From assembly GCA_016297645.1 (NCBI GenBank), contig JAEDGF010000054.1, positions 1 to 12,501 of the forward strand: a stretch of 12,501 nt of DNA, in the 5' to 3' direction. Made by a program: the position numbers and the translations under genes. The DNA is from Clostridiaceae bacterium (GTDB taxonomy: Bacteria > Bacillota > Clostridia > Oscillospirales > Acutalibacteraceae). A model generated the notes under the pieces. That model saw only the letters and a program-made list of their open reading frames with translations. It made no database searches and had not been told where the DNA came from. Shown in pieces: positions 1 to 7,581 of the stretch (position 1 is the first letter of the stretch; the number at the start of each line of letters is the position of its first letter).

Positions 1-33
1 TATGCGCGTAAACGCTCGTGTATGCGCGCAAAC
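1..33. repeat. Two-copy short direct repeat at the window edge
   Basis: The 13-base unit TATGCGCG(T/C)AAAC occurs at 1-13 and again at 21-33, a 20-base period with one difference. The copies may be the end of a longer tandem array or a pair of protein-binding sites; the window starts inside the first copy, so this cannot be decided. No gene is visible around it. Confidence 0.5.
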
Positions 34-299
34 ATAATTATTTTAACATATATGTCATGTAACTTCAAGAGTAATTTCCGGCGGTACTGTTTTTTGTCTG
101 CAATGCGTTTTGTTTTGTGAGATTATACAGCTCTTTTTCGCTTTTATTTTTGGCAGCGGCAGCGGTGGACGGTGTTTTTTTCAAATCATATTTCCGTTTT
201 CTTTGAAAAAAAACGTGAGTAAAATTCCGAGTCCGGCAGGCGTGTTATAATTTCTCTGCAAATTTTTTCGGTTTTTATGCAAATTCATTTATCTGCTCC
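34..299. other. Non-coding stretch upstream of the giant surface-protein gene
   Basis: No convincing open reading frame or RNA gene is seen on either strand. The sequence is T-rich on the plus strand. It holds an AT-rich inverted repeat, described separately, and the string TTTTTGGCAGCGGC at 147-160, which recurs at 12382-12395. No riboswitch was recognised. Confidence 0.5.
175..212. other. AT-rich inverted repeat (possible hairpin)
   Basis: TTTTTTTCAAA at 175-185 pairs perfectly with TTTGAAAAAAA at 202-212, giving 11 base pairs around a 16-base loop. It has no GC-rich stem and no separate T-tract, so it does not look like a standard intrinsic terminator. It could be the end of an upstream transcription unit or chance pairing in T-rich DNA. 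Confidence 0.3.
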
Positions 300-328
300 T
301 TGACACTTGCCACAAAAAAAAATATAAT
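300..328 (+). promoter_or_regulatory. Consensus sigma-A promoter of the surface-protein gene
   Basis: A perfect -35 hexamer TTGACA (300-305) and a perfect -10 hexamer TATAAT (323-328) are separated by exactly 17 bases, with an A-tract in the spacer. Transcription would start near 335, giving an untranslated leader of about 83 bases. Both elements match the housekeeping consensus fully, which predicts high basal expression unless something downstream restrains it. Confidence 0.85.
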
Positions 329-346
329 AATTGTGTATAAATGGGT

Positions 347-399
347 CAGCCGCGAGAGTGCTTTTTGTTGAAATCGAGCATTTTCCAATAAATCGGCTG
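347..399 (+). promoter_or_regulatory. Two-stem leader hairpin before the ribosome site
   Basis: CAGCCG (347-352) pairs with CGGCTG (394-399). Inside it AGTGCT (357-362) pairs with AGCATT (377-382) through one G-U pair. The structure fills most of the predicted leader and ends five bases before the Shine-Dalgarno sequence. It could stabilise the mRNA or modulate ribosome access. It has no T-tract, so it is not a terminator, and it does not match a riboswitch class I know. Confidence 0.5.
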
Positions 400-403
400 C
401 TCT

Positions 404-410
404 AAGGAGG
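404..410 (+). promoter_or_regulatory. Strong Shine-Dalgarno that fixes a GTG start
   Basis: AAGGAGG lies seven bases upstream of GTG at 418. This near-perfect anti-16S match selects GTG 418 as the start, although it is not ATG. The protein begun there has a good signal peptide, which agrees. Confidence 0.85.
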
Positions 411-417
411 AATTATT

Positions 418-549
418 GTGGGAAATAATTCAGTAACAAAAGGGAAGTCCCGTTTTGCTGCAAGAATTTTCATTGCCCTCATGGCGGTGTGCCTTGCACT
501 TACGGCAATTCCGTTTCTTACTCCCGAAGCACTGCCCACAGCAAAAGCT
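418..549 (+). other. Sec signal peptide of the giant surface protein
   Basis: Residues 1-44 show a basic n-region (K8, K10, R12, R16), a hydrophobic stretch from about I17 to F33, and a Pro-rich c-region ending Thr-Ala-Lys-Ala. Cleavage is expected after A44 or A45. C26 lies inside the hydrophobic core without a lipobox context, so type I rather than type II processing is favoured. Confidence 0.8.
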
Positions 550-3500
550 GCAAGCGTTACGCTTTTGGGAAGGGATAAAGACGAAATAAATACCGCTCTT
601 GCCGGTTATGCGTCGGGTACGGTCGTTGACCTCACGCTCGAAAACGATGTTGAGGTCGGAACCGAGATCGGAGATACCGCTACATGGACTTCGATCAGTC
701 AGGGTATCGTTATTCCGTCAGGTATAACGGTAAACCTCTATCTGAACAGCCACCGTATTATTTTCGATAGACCCAGTTCCAACAAGGGGCCGTGGCAGCT
801 CAGAAGTCTTCGCGCTATTGTAAATAACGGTACGCTCAATATTTACTCCGGCAGCGCGTCCTCACCCAACAGCGCAGCAGCAAGCACGGACGCGTCCGCC
901 ATTTACCTCGTAAATGAAAGAACCAACATGATGACGACAAGCGAAAACGAGGAATCGTATGCGTATCTCGAAGGTATCAGAAATAACGGCAAGCTTACCG
1001 TTAACAAAAATGTCACGATATACACAAGCGCAAACCTTGAATACAGAGATAACAAAAGTTCCTGCGAAGGTAACTCCACTATCTGTACGATAGGCATCAT
1101 CAACACGAGCGGAGCATCTGCTGTCGTAGATGCAGCGGTTATGAACTCCTCTGCTACAACTACCGGCTGGACTTCCGCTGCCCGTCATGCGGATGCCCGT
1201 TCATTTGCGTACAATATCTACGGCGGTAATATTACCGTTAAGGGTAAGTCCGTCCTTTCGGTAGCGGCTACCGCTTATTCGCGTTCTTCCAGTATTTCTT
1301 CGAGCGACCACACGGCGGATAACACAGCCGTAGCTTACAATATCGCTTCTTCCAATCAGATCACCGTTTCCGGCGGCAGCCTGGATTACAGCGCTTATAC
1401 CGACGACCCCCAGAGAGATGCTTGCGAAAAAGGTTCACAGGCTATATACACCGGTGCGATAATTTCCACAAATGTCCCCAAAATCTATGACGGAAACCTC
1501 GGTGCTTCTACAAAGAGATCGCTCGGCATGGGCAGCAACCGCGGTACTCAGACCTATGTCGAAACAACAGTAGGTAAGATAGCGAATCTCCCGAACGATA
1601 CAGAGGGACTTTATGCCGCAACGGTAGGTCAGGGCAGAGGTCCCAACGGCCGTCCCACCGATACGATTTCCGTCGGTCAGTTCTATGACGAAGCGGGCAA
1701 CATCTATACTTCTTCGATTTCAACAGACAGAAACACCCGTACGGTTGCACTCGAAAACGGTGCGCCGACAGGCTCATACCGTGTTCATATCATTTACAGG
1801 TATTGGCTCAACAGCAACAAATCCGCTCTCGATACCTCGATAGTATCGTCCGACGGCGAATGCATGGGCTATTCCTACTCACCCCTTGCCGACGGCACCG
1901 ATGTCGTTAAGACAAAGGCGGTGTTCTCCGGAATTACCGCGACAAACTATGTCAGAGCTTCCGGTACCGGACTGAAATATTCGTCCGGCGGTCAGCCCTT
2001 CAACAGCAACTACTGGCAGCTTGCCAATATAACATATGTTACTACCGACAACTGCTTCTCGGACGCTGACTTCGCGTCAAGCACCATGCGCGGAAGAATC
2101 ATGCGCAACTTCGACAGCAATGTAAATGACACCGTTATGGCAACCAACGATAACCCCGTTTACCTGTTTGTCGATTATGTCAAGAAGGTTCCCGCCCGTA
2201 TCGCGATGACGGTCAAATCGAACACCGCAGTTTATACCGGCAAGCCCATTCTTGCAAGCACTATCGGCGCGACCGTGAGAAACGAAATGGATCAGTCCGA
2301 CTGCACAGCCGACTACGACCTTAACAAGACAGGCGCCGAAAACCTCATGTTCATGAAGTATACATGGACTGGCAAAACGGCTGCCGGTGAGGATATCTCC
2401 GGCGAAGGCACAATGCCCACAAAGGTCGGTACTTATTCCGTAACGGCTGTTTTCGAGGACGATACGGTTTACAACAAAAACGATGTCCTTCACAAAAACA
2501 GAGAAGCGCACGAATATACATTCGCTCTCACCATTAACCCCGCAGAGGTTTCAAGAGGAACTCTGCCCGTAAATGTTACTCTTACCTACGGTCAGACTCT
2601 TGCCGACGCCATTAAGCTCGGTTCATTCAAGGCTGACGGCGTCAACGGCGAAAAGCCCGAAGGCAGCTTCTACTTCAAGAACGCTTCCGACGGCACAGGC
2701 TACAAGAATGCCGGTAAAGGCACGGTCGATATAGTCTGGGCACCCAAGGACGCTAAGGGCGATTACAAGCAGACAACCTTCACCGTTTCTTATACCGTAC
2801 AGAGGGCGAAGCTGACTATAAGACCCGTTGCGGCAACGGCAGTCTACGGCGAAAAGGACTTTAAGAAGGCATTCTCCTCCTTCTTCGAGGGTCTTGTCGC
2901 AAACGACAATAACGACGAGATAAAGGCTCAGCTCGAAGCAGTCCTCTCTTACACCATTCTCAAAGACGGCAACTGGTATCCCTATAACGCCGGTGAAACT
3001 CCTGCCGGTACATATGCGATAAGAGCAACCGTTACCGATTCGACAATTGCGGCTCTTGCAAACTATGAGTTCGGCTACGCCTTCGGTGCCGACGACAACC
3101 CCGAGGGAATCCTCACGGTTGAAAAGCGTCCCATAACCGTTCTCGCGACTGCAATAGGCAGAGCCTACGACCCCGACAACATGAGCGTTAATGTCCGCTT
3201 TGAAATCACCGAAGGCAAGCTCCTTGCCGACGATGTAAGCGTCGCAGGCACAACAGGCTCGCTCGGCAGCAACAATGCCGGTACTCAGCTTGTAAACGAC
3301 ATTTATCTCTCCACCGTTTCCGCACTTCTCACAGGCGGCAAGCGCGATAACTACGCTATTGAAAAGCTCCTTTATGCTACGGGCAGCACGCTTACCGTTG
3401 AAATAACGAAGGCGACTCCTCCTGCACACATCCCCTCGCTCGGCGCGGTATTCTACCGCAGAACACAGACTCTTGCGGATATCGACCTCACCGGATACAA

Positions 3501-6500
3501 CGATGAGTACGGTAAGTGGTACTGGGTCGACAACAGCGTCAATCCCACGGTTTTAACAGGCGCTTATGCTGCAAGATTCGTTCCCGATAATTCCGCAAAC
3601 TACGAAACCATAACGGCGGATATCCCTCTCACCGTTAACCCCACCCCCGTTGTTATCTCATATCGGGGAGAGGTTTCCTACGGCGACGGCACTCCCAATA
3701 TTACGGCTTACTCGTACTATGCACCCAACGACCCCGATTTCAATATTGACGCGGTAACTACAAGCGGCAATATAACGGTTTCGACGGATTACACGATAGG
3801 CTCGCCCGTAAACGCAGAGGGCTACACCGTAAGCATTTCCGCTCCCAATTTCAAGGATGTCAACGGCAACTACACCTTCACGACTCAGAACGGCGTTATC
3901 ACCGTTAAACCGCGTACGATCGTATTCACGGTCGCGAATGCGGAGATTACCTACGGCGAGAACTTCTCCGAGCAGACCGTGACTGTGGACTTCGACAAGA
4001 GCAGACTTGTAGGCGACGACACCGCTGAGGACATCACCTCTAACGGCGACGCTCCCAAGTTCCTTGTATCCACAAAGTACGACTACACTTCAAACTACGA
4101 TGCGGGCGTATATGATCTTACCGCAAGACCCTCCTTCACCACCTCCGCGAACTACGATGTTCAGGTAGTAAACGGCAAGCTCACCGTCAAGAAGGCCGAT
4201 CTTAAAATCAAGGCGAAGAACATCACCGTCAAGTACGGCTCCGATGTTCCCGACCTCAGCAGACAGTATGAGCTTATCGGCGCAAAGAAGGGCGATACGC
4301 TTATAAATGCCAAGACCTCCGGCGAGATAATCTTCGGTACGACCTATTCGAAAGGCTCCGTTGTAAACGCAGAGGGTTACAGCTTCTACATCGATATCTC
4401 CGGCGCAACCTTTAAAAACTACAATGCTTCGGTTGAAAACGGCGTTATCACAGTTGAAAAGGCAGATCCCGTAATAAGCAAATATCCCACTGCATCCGTT
4501 ACCTACGGTCAGACTCTTGCAGACGCAGTATTTGCGGGCGGCGAAGCGAATGTAAACGGTGAATATGTATATGACCGCGCGGACATCATGCCTGCATGGC
4601 AGGAGGCTCCCTGGACTATATACGCCGCGACCTTCATTCCCGAAGATACCGTAAACTACAACACCGTAAAGGAACTTTATATCTCCCTTAAAGTCAACAA
4701 AAAGCAGATCACCGGCGACCTCGCTGTTTCCGGCAACCCGATGCTCAACGAAACACTTACGGTCGATGTTTCCGGACTCGATCCCAACACCGCAGGCACG
4801 TACACCTTCGAGTGGACGATAGGCGGCGTAACGGTAGAAACCGGCACAAGCATTAAGCTCGATAAGGAAAGCTATGTCGGCAGCACCGTTATCGTAAAGG
4901 CGACCGCGACCGGCTATTACACAGGCTCCGTTTCGTACGAAACCACAAAGATAGCCCCCACTCTTACACCCGTTTCCGAGATACTCACCTCCGATGAATT
5001 CGGAAAGTATTTCGATATTAACGGACTTACCTTCAACGGCTCCGACCGCGTCGTCTACAACGGCTGCTCGCACGATGTAACGATCAGTCTTCGCGCTTCC
5101 GTTACGGCGCAGGTAAGAGTCGGTGCCATAACGGTTAAGTACAACGGCAGCACGACTGCTCCCACGGCAGCAGGCACATACACCGTTACCATCGATATCG
5201 CGACTCCGTCCTACGGTACGATAACAACAAAGGACGGCAAGACTTACGACGGCGACACGCTTGTATACTCTCCCGTTTCGAACTTCAAGGTAGGCACGCT
5301 CGTTATTGAAAAAGCTCCCTACACCGTTACGGTAGATGCAAAGAATAAGGTATACGACGGCTACACCACGGCTTCCGCCGATGTTGTTTCCGAAGCAGGC
5401 GCAGTTGTTCTTGCAGGCGGCGTTCGCGATGATGTAAGATTCGGCAAAGCATCCTTCATGTTCTCCGACGCAAACGCAGGCACAGGCAAGACCGTCAGCT
5501 TTACCGACGCTGTTCTTACCGGCGCTTCCGCAAATAACTACAAGCTCAACCTTGTTTTCGGCAAGGGTACGGCAGATATAACTCCCAGAAAGCTCCTTGT
5601 TAAGGCAAACCCCGTTTCGAGAGAATACGAGGAGGGTAACTGCAATGTCGATGTCGCGTTTGAAATAAATAACGCCTCCATCGCTCCCACCGATTCCTCC
5701 GCCTCCATCGGCGTAAACGAAGCAACGGCTTCCGGTATCGCGGACGATTACCGCGCCGGTACGAGAAGGGTCACACTCACGGGTGTTGAGCTTTCCGGTG
5801 CAAAGAAAGACAACTATGTTCTCGAAGTAACGAACCTCGATACGCTCACCGTACAGATTCTCAAAGCTACTCCGAGCTATCCCATTCCCTTCGTTTCCGA
5901 CCTCACCTACGATGCGGGCAGACATCTCTCCGATGTAAGCCTCGGCGACTCCCGTTGGAGCTGGTCGCAGAGTGCGAGAAACGAAGTCCCGGGCGCAGGA
6001 CACCATGTATATCAGGCAGTGTTCACTCCGTCCGACACGGCAAACTACGCAACCGTTACCTATGATGTAAGCTTTGTCGTTAGCAAGGCTCCCGTAGTGG
6101 TAAAGGCCGCTTCGTTCACCGTGACCTACGGCGACACCGAGCCTACCTACTACACCACCGTTACCGGACTTACCGGCTCCGATACGGCAAAGACCCTGAA
6201 CGGCTTTGTAATTCTCAACTGCGCATATGCTTCCGACTCCTATGTAGGAACATATCAGATTACCGTAAACGGTCAGTATGAGAGCGATAACTACTCGTTC
6301 ACCTATGTCCCCGGCTCCGTCACCGTCAAGCCGAGAACGGTATATGTTACCGCACAGGCTGTCGACCGTGAATATAAGCCCGACGATGTTAAGGTAACGG
6401 TCAATTTCTCGTCACTTTCAAATGTCCGTCCCGGCGACGAAGGCAACATCTCGCTTGTTTCTTCGTCCGTTGAAGGAACGGTAGCAACCGATACGGCAGG

Positions 6501-7224
6501 TAAAAAGACTGTTGATTACATCCTTCCCGAGCTTTCCGGTACGGTCGCTCAGAACTACGAGCTTAAAATTCTCAACCCCAACATCACGGTTGAAATTCTT
6601 AAAGCTCACCTTGCGGGTGTTGTGCTTCCCACCTCCGCAGTTATGAGCTACGGCGACAAGCTCGCGTCCGCAAAATGGACCTCCGGCTTCGAGGGTGCCG
6701 ACCTCGGTACCTTCACCATGAAGGATCCCATGTCCACACCTAAGGGAGTAGGTACATTCACCGATGTTTACAAGGTAGTGTTTACTCCCTATAATTCCGT
6801 GAACTATGCAACCGTTGAGGAGTACATCACCCTCACCGTCGAGAGAGCCGTTCTTAATCTCGAATTGAGCATTGTCGGTTCGCTCAGCTCCGGCTCGAAG
6901 CTCCGCGTTGTTACGAACGGCATTCCCGCCGACGCATCCGGTTACATCGTTTACAACTGGTACAGAGTCGACGATCCGAGAGATGATATCAGAAATGCAA
7001 AATGCGTTTCATTCAACACCGAGGATTACACTCTCACCGATGCTGACGAAGGTAAGTACATCATCGTAGTTGCCCAGAACACTGCGGATTCGCCCTATAT
7101 CGTTGCGGCGCACTGCGCTACCGACGCTTCGGTCGAGCAGCCGAAGATGTCCTTCTGGCAGAAGATCCTCAGCTGGCTGTACAGACTCATCGCCGCTATC
7201 TCGTCACTGTTCGGCAGAATATGA
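418..7224 (+). CDS. Giant secreted MBG/YDG-repeat surface protein
   Basis: This 2268-residue protein is predicted to be exported and cell-surface exposed, likely a stalk-like adhesin or structural protein; its ligand is unknown. Seen: a Sec signal peptide with basic residues 8-16, a hydrophobic core about 17-33 and an AKA-A cleavage site near residue 44; a beta-helix-like, Asn/Ser/Thr-rich region about 47-345; an unassigned region about 345-593; then Ig-like and MBG/YDG-type modules from 594 to about 2240. Module starts are near 594, 708, 798, 904, 998, 1075, 1166, 1260, 1348, 1428, 1512, 1633, 1724, 1816, 1890, 1973, 2062 and 2143. Hallmarks are TYGQTL or TYGD near module starts, YDG near 1645, NYxTV and ITVKP/LTVEK strand ends. 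There is no LPXTG, SLH or choline-binding motif; an aromatic amphipathic tail (2246-2268) ends the protein. It is transcribed alone from a consensus promoter. Function beyond surface location is inference. Confidence 0.9.
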   Translation: MGNNSVTKGKSRFAARIFIALMAVCLALTAIPFLTPEALPTAKAASVTLLGRDKDEINTALAGYASGTVVDLTLENDVEVGTEIGDTATWTSISQGIVIPSGITVNLYLNSHRIIFDRPSSNKGPWQLRSLRAIVNNGTLNIYSGSASSPNSAAASTDASAIYLVNERTNMMTTSENEESYAYLEGIRNNGKLTVNKNVTIYTSANLEYRDNKSSCEGNSTICTIGIINTSGASAVVDAAVMNSSATTTGWTSAARHADARSFAYNIYGGNITVKGKSVLSVAATAYSRSSSISSSDHTADNTAVAYNIASSNQITVSGGSLDYSAYTDDPQRDACEKGSQAIYTGAIISTNVPKIYDGNLGASTKRSLGMGSNRGTQTYVETTVGKIANLPNDTEGLYAATVGQGRGPNGRPTDTISVGQFYDEAGNIYTSSISTDRNTRTVALENGAPTGSYRVHIIYRYWLNSNKSALDTSIVSSDGECMGYSYSPLADGTDVVKTKAVFSGITATNYVRASGTGLKYSSGGQPFNSNYWQLANITYVTTDNCFSDADFASSTMRGRIMRNFDSNVNDTVMATNDNPVYLFVDYVKKVPARIAMTVKSNTAVYTGKPILASTIGATVRNEMDQSDCTADYDLNKTGAENLMFMKYTWTGKTAAGEDISGEGTMPTKVGTYSVTAVFEDDTVYNKNDVLHKNREAHEYTFALTINPAEVSRGTLPVNVTLTYGQTLADAIKLGSFKADGVNGEKPEGSFYFKNASDGTGYKNAGKGTVDIVWAPKDAKGDYKQTTFTVSYTVQRAKLTIRPVAATAVYGEKDFKKAFSSFFEGLVANDNNDEIKAQLEAVLSYTILKDGNWYPYNAGETPAGTYAIRATVTDSTIAALANYEFGYAFGADDNPEGILTVEKRPITVLATAIGRAYDPDNMSVNVRFEITEGKLLADDVSVAGTTGSLGSNNAGTQLVNDIYLSTVSALLTGGKRDNYAIEKLLYATGSTLTVEITKATPPAHIPSLGAVFYRRTQTLADIDLTGYNDEYGKWYWVDNSVNPTVLTGAYAARFVPDNSANYETITADIPLTVNPTPVVISYRGEVSYGDGTPNITAYSYYAPNDPDFNIDAVTTSGNITVSTDYTIGSPVNAEGYTVSISAPNFKDVNGNYTFTTQNGVITVKPRTIVFTVANAEITYGENFSEQTVTVDFDKSRLVGDDTAEDITSNGDAPKFLVSTKYDYTSNYDAGVYDLTARPSFTTSANYDVQVVNGKLTVKKADLKIKAKNITVKYGSDVPDLSRQYELIGAKKGDTLINAKTSGEIIFGTTYSKGSVVNAEGYSFYIDISGATFKNYNASVENGVITVEKADPVISKYPTASVTYGQTLADAVFAGGEANVNGEYVYDRADIMPAWQEAPWTIYAATFIPEDTVNYNTVKELYISLKVNKKQITGDLAVSGNPMLNETLTVDVSGLDPNTAGTYTFEWTIGGVTVETGTSIKLDKESYVGSTVIVKATATGYYTGSVSYETTKIAPTLTPVSEILTSDEFGKYFDINGLTFNGSDRVVYNGCSHDVTISLRASVTAQVRVGAITVKYNGSTTAPTAAGTYTVTIDIATPSYGTITTKDGKTYDGDTLVYSPVSNFKVGTLVIEKAPYTVTVDAKNKVYDGYTTASADVVSEAGAVVLAGGVRDDVRFGKASFMFSDANAGTGKTVSFTDAVLTGASANNYKLNLVFGKGTADITPRKLLVKANPVSREYEEGNCNVDVAFEINNASIAPTDSSASIGVNEATASGIADDYRAGTRRVTLTGVELSGAKKDNYVLEVTNLDTLTVQILKATPSYPIPFVSDLTYDAGRHLSDVSLGDSRWSWSQSARNEVPGAGHHVYQAVFTPSDTANYATVTYDVSFVVSKAPVVVKAASFTVTYGDTEPTYYTTVTGLTGSDTAKTLNGFVILNCAYASDSYVGTYQITVNGQYESDNYSFTYVPGSVTVKPRTVYVTAQAVDREYKPDDVKVTVNFSSLSNVRPGDEGNISLVSSSVEGTVATDTAGKKTVDYILPELSGTVAQNYELKILNPNITVEILKAHLAGVVLPTSAVMSYGDKLASAKWTSGFEGADLGTFTMKDPMSTPKGVGTFTDVYKVVFTPYNSVNYATVEEYITLTVERAVLNLELSIVGSLSSGSKLRVVTNGIPADASGYIVYNWYRVDDPRDDIRNAKCVSFNTEDYTLTDADEGKYIIVVAQNTADSPYIVAAHCATDASVEQPKMSFWQKILSWLYRLIAAISSLFGRI
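3127..6843 (+). repeat. A-B-C module super-repeat within the surface protein
   Basis: Three module classes recur. A modules (residues 904-997, 1724-1815, 1973-2061) share (I/V)xVxAxxxxREYxPxx-like openings and a late NY(A/V/E)(I/L)E or NYELK element. B modules (998-1074, 1348-1427, 1816-1889, 2062-2142) begin KA(T/D/H) and end with FxPxxxxNYxTV followed by a beta strand. C modules (1075-1165, 1260-1347, 1890-1972) carry (S/T/K)YG(D/S) and close with GVITVKP, GVITVEK or GSVTVKP. The order A-B-C occurs at 904-1165 and 1724-1972, followed directly by A-B at 1973-2142. Between them a related module (1166-1259) is followed by C then B, the reverse order. This suggests duplication of multi-domain blocks followed by divergence. 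Confidence 0.65.
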
Positions 7225-7357
7225 CCTCTGTGAGGTTCATCTCCGGATTAAAACCGTTTTTGGCGAAAAACCGAAGCAGCCGTAAAAGCAGCCCCGTTTT
7301 CTTCCGTGAAAAACGGACGGAATGCGGTTTCGGCAGCGGCATCGTAAATTAAAAATT
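7225..7357. other. Non-coding stretch after the surface-protein gene
   Basis: No gene is seen. Small inverted repeats are present: ACCTC/GAGGT overlapping the stop codon (7224-7236), and CCGTTTT paired with AAAACGG around a nine-base loop near 7293-7316. None is followed by a T-tract, so they are not called terminators; they may protect the 3' end of the message. Confidence 0.4.
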
Positions 7358-7404
7358 TCGCCTTTCTTTCCGTGCTTGACACGCGGCAGGGGAGGCGATT
7401 TTTT
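7358..7404 (+). terminator. Intrinsic terminator downstream of the surface-protein gene
   Basis: TCGCCTTTC (7358-7366) pairs with GGGAGGCGA (7390-7398) through nine pairs including two G-U. A small inner CGTG/CACG stem closes the loop. The stem is followed at once by six T (7399-7404). It lies about 130 bases after the stop codon and before the next promoter, the expected place for ending the long transcript. Confidence 0.6.
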
Positions 7405-7519
7405 ATGCCCGGCGGCTCCTTTCGGCAATTTATCGTTTTGCTCTTCGCCGTCATATTTTTAAAAAGTGTTTTGTAACCATATATTGTAAGGCTTTTTTGT
7501 TGAAAAATTGATTTTGCCG

Positions 7520-7548
7520 TTGACCTTTTTCCGTTGTTTTGCTAAAAT
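7520..7548 (+). promoter_or_regulatory. Sigma-A promoter of the transporter/acyl-transfer operon
   Basis: TTGACC (7520-7525) and TAAAAT (7543-7548) are spaced by 17 bases, each one mismatch from consensus. Transcription would start near 7555, about 27 bases before the ATG at 7582, leaving room only for the ribosome site AAAGGA (7567-7572). No operator or riboswitch fits in this short leader. Confidence 0.75.
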
Positions 7549-7581
7549 AGAAGGGCAAATATTCTGAAAGGACTGCACAAT

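Noticed and set aside
300..417. A riboswitch or T-box in the leader of the surface-protein gene
   Set aside because: The leader is only about 83 bases and shows no conserved motifs of c-di-GMP, SAM, TPP or T-box classes that I can recognise; only simple stems are present.
4090..6006. A 638-codon open frame antisense to the surface-protein gene
   Set aside because: It is a shadow of the strongly biased codons of the plus-strand gene: it lies wholly inside it, has no ribosome site or recognisable domain, and its Gly/Val/Cys/Arg-rich composition is typical of antisense frames. Similar antisense frames at 2623-3429 and 8176-9474 are rejected for the same reason.
3127..6843. CRISPR array or DNA-level tandem repeat
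   Set aside because: The repetition is at the protein-module level with diverged DNA; there are no short identical repeats with regular spacers.
7237..7454. Small minus-strand open frames in the gap after the surface-protein gene
   Set aside because: They overlap the terminator, have basic low-complexity translations, and lack a ribosome site or any recognisable domain.
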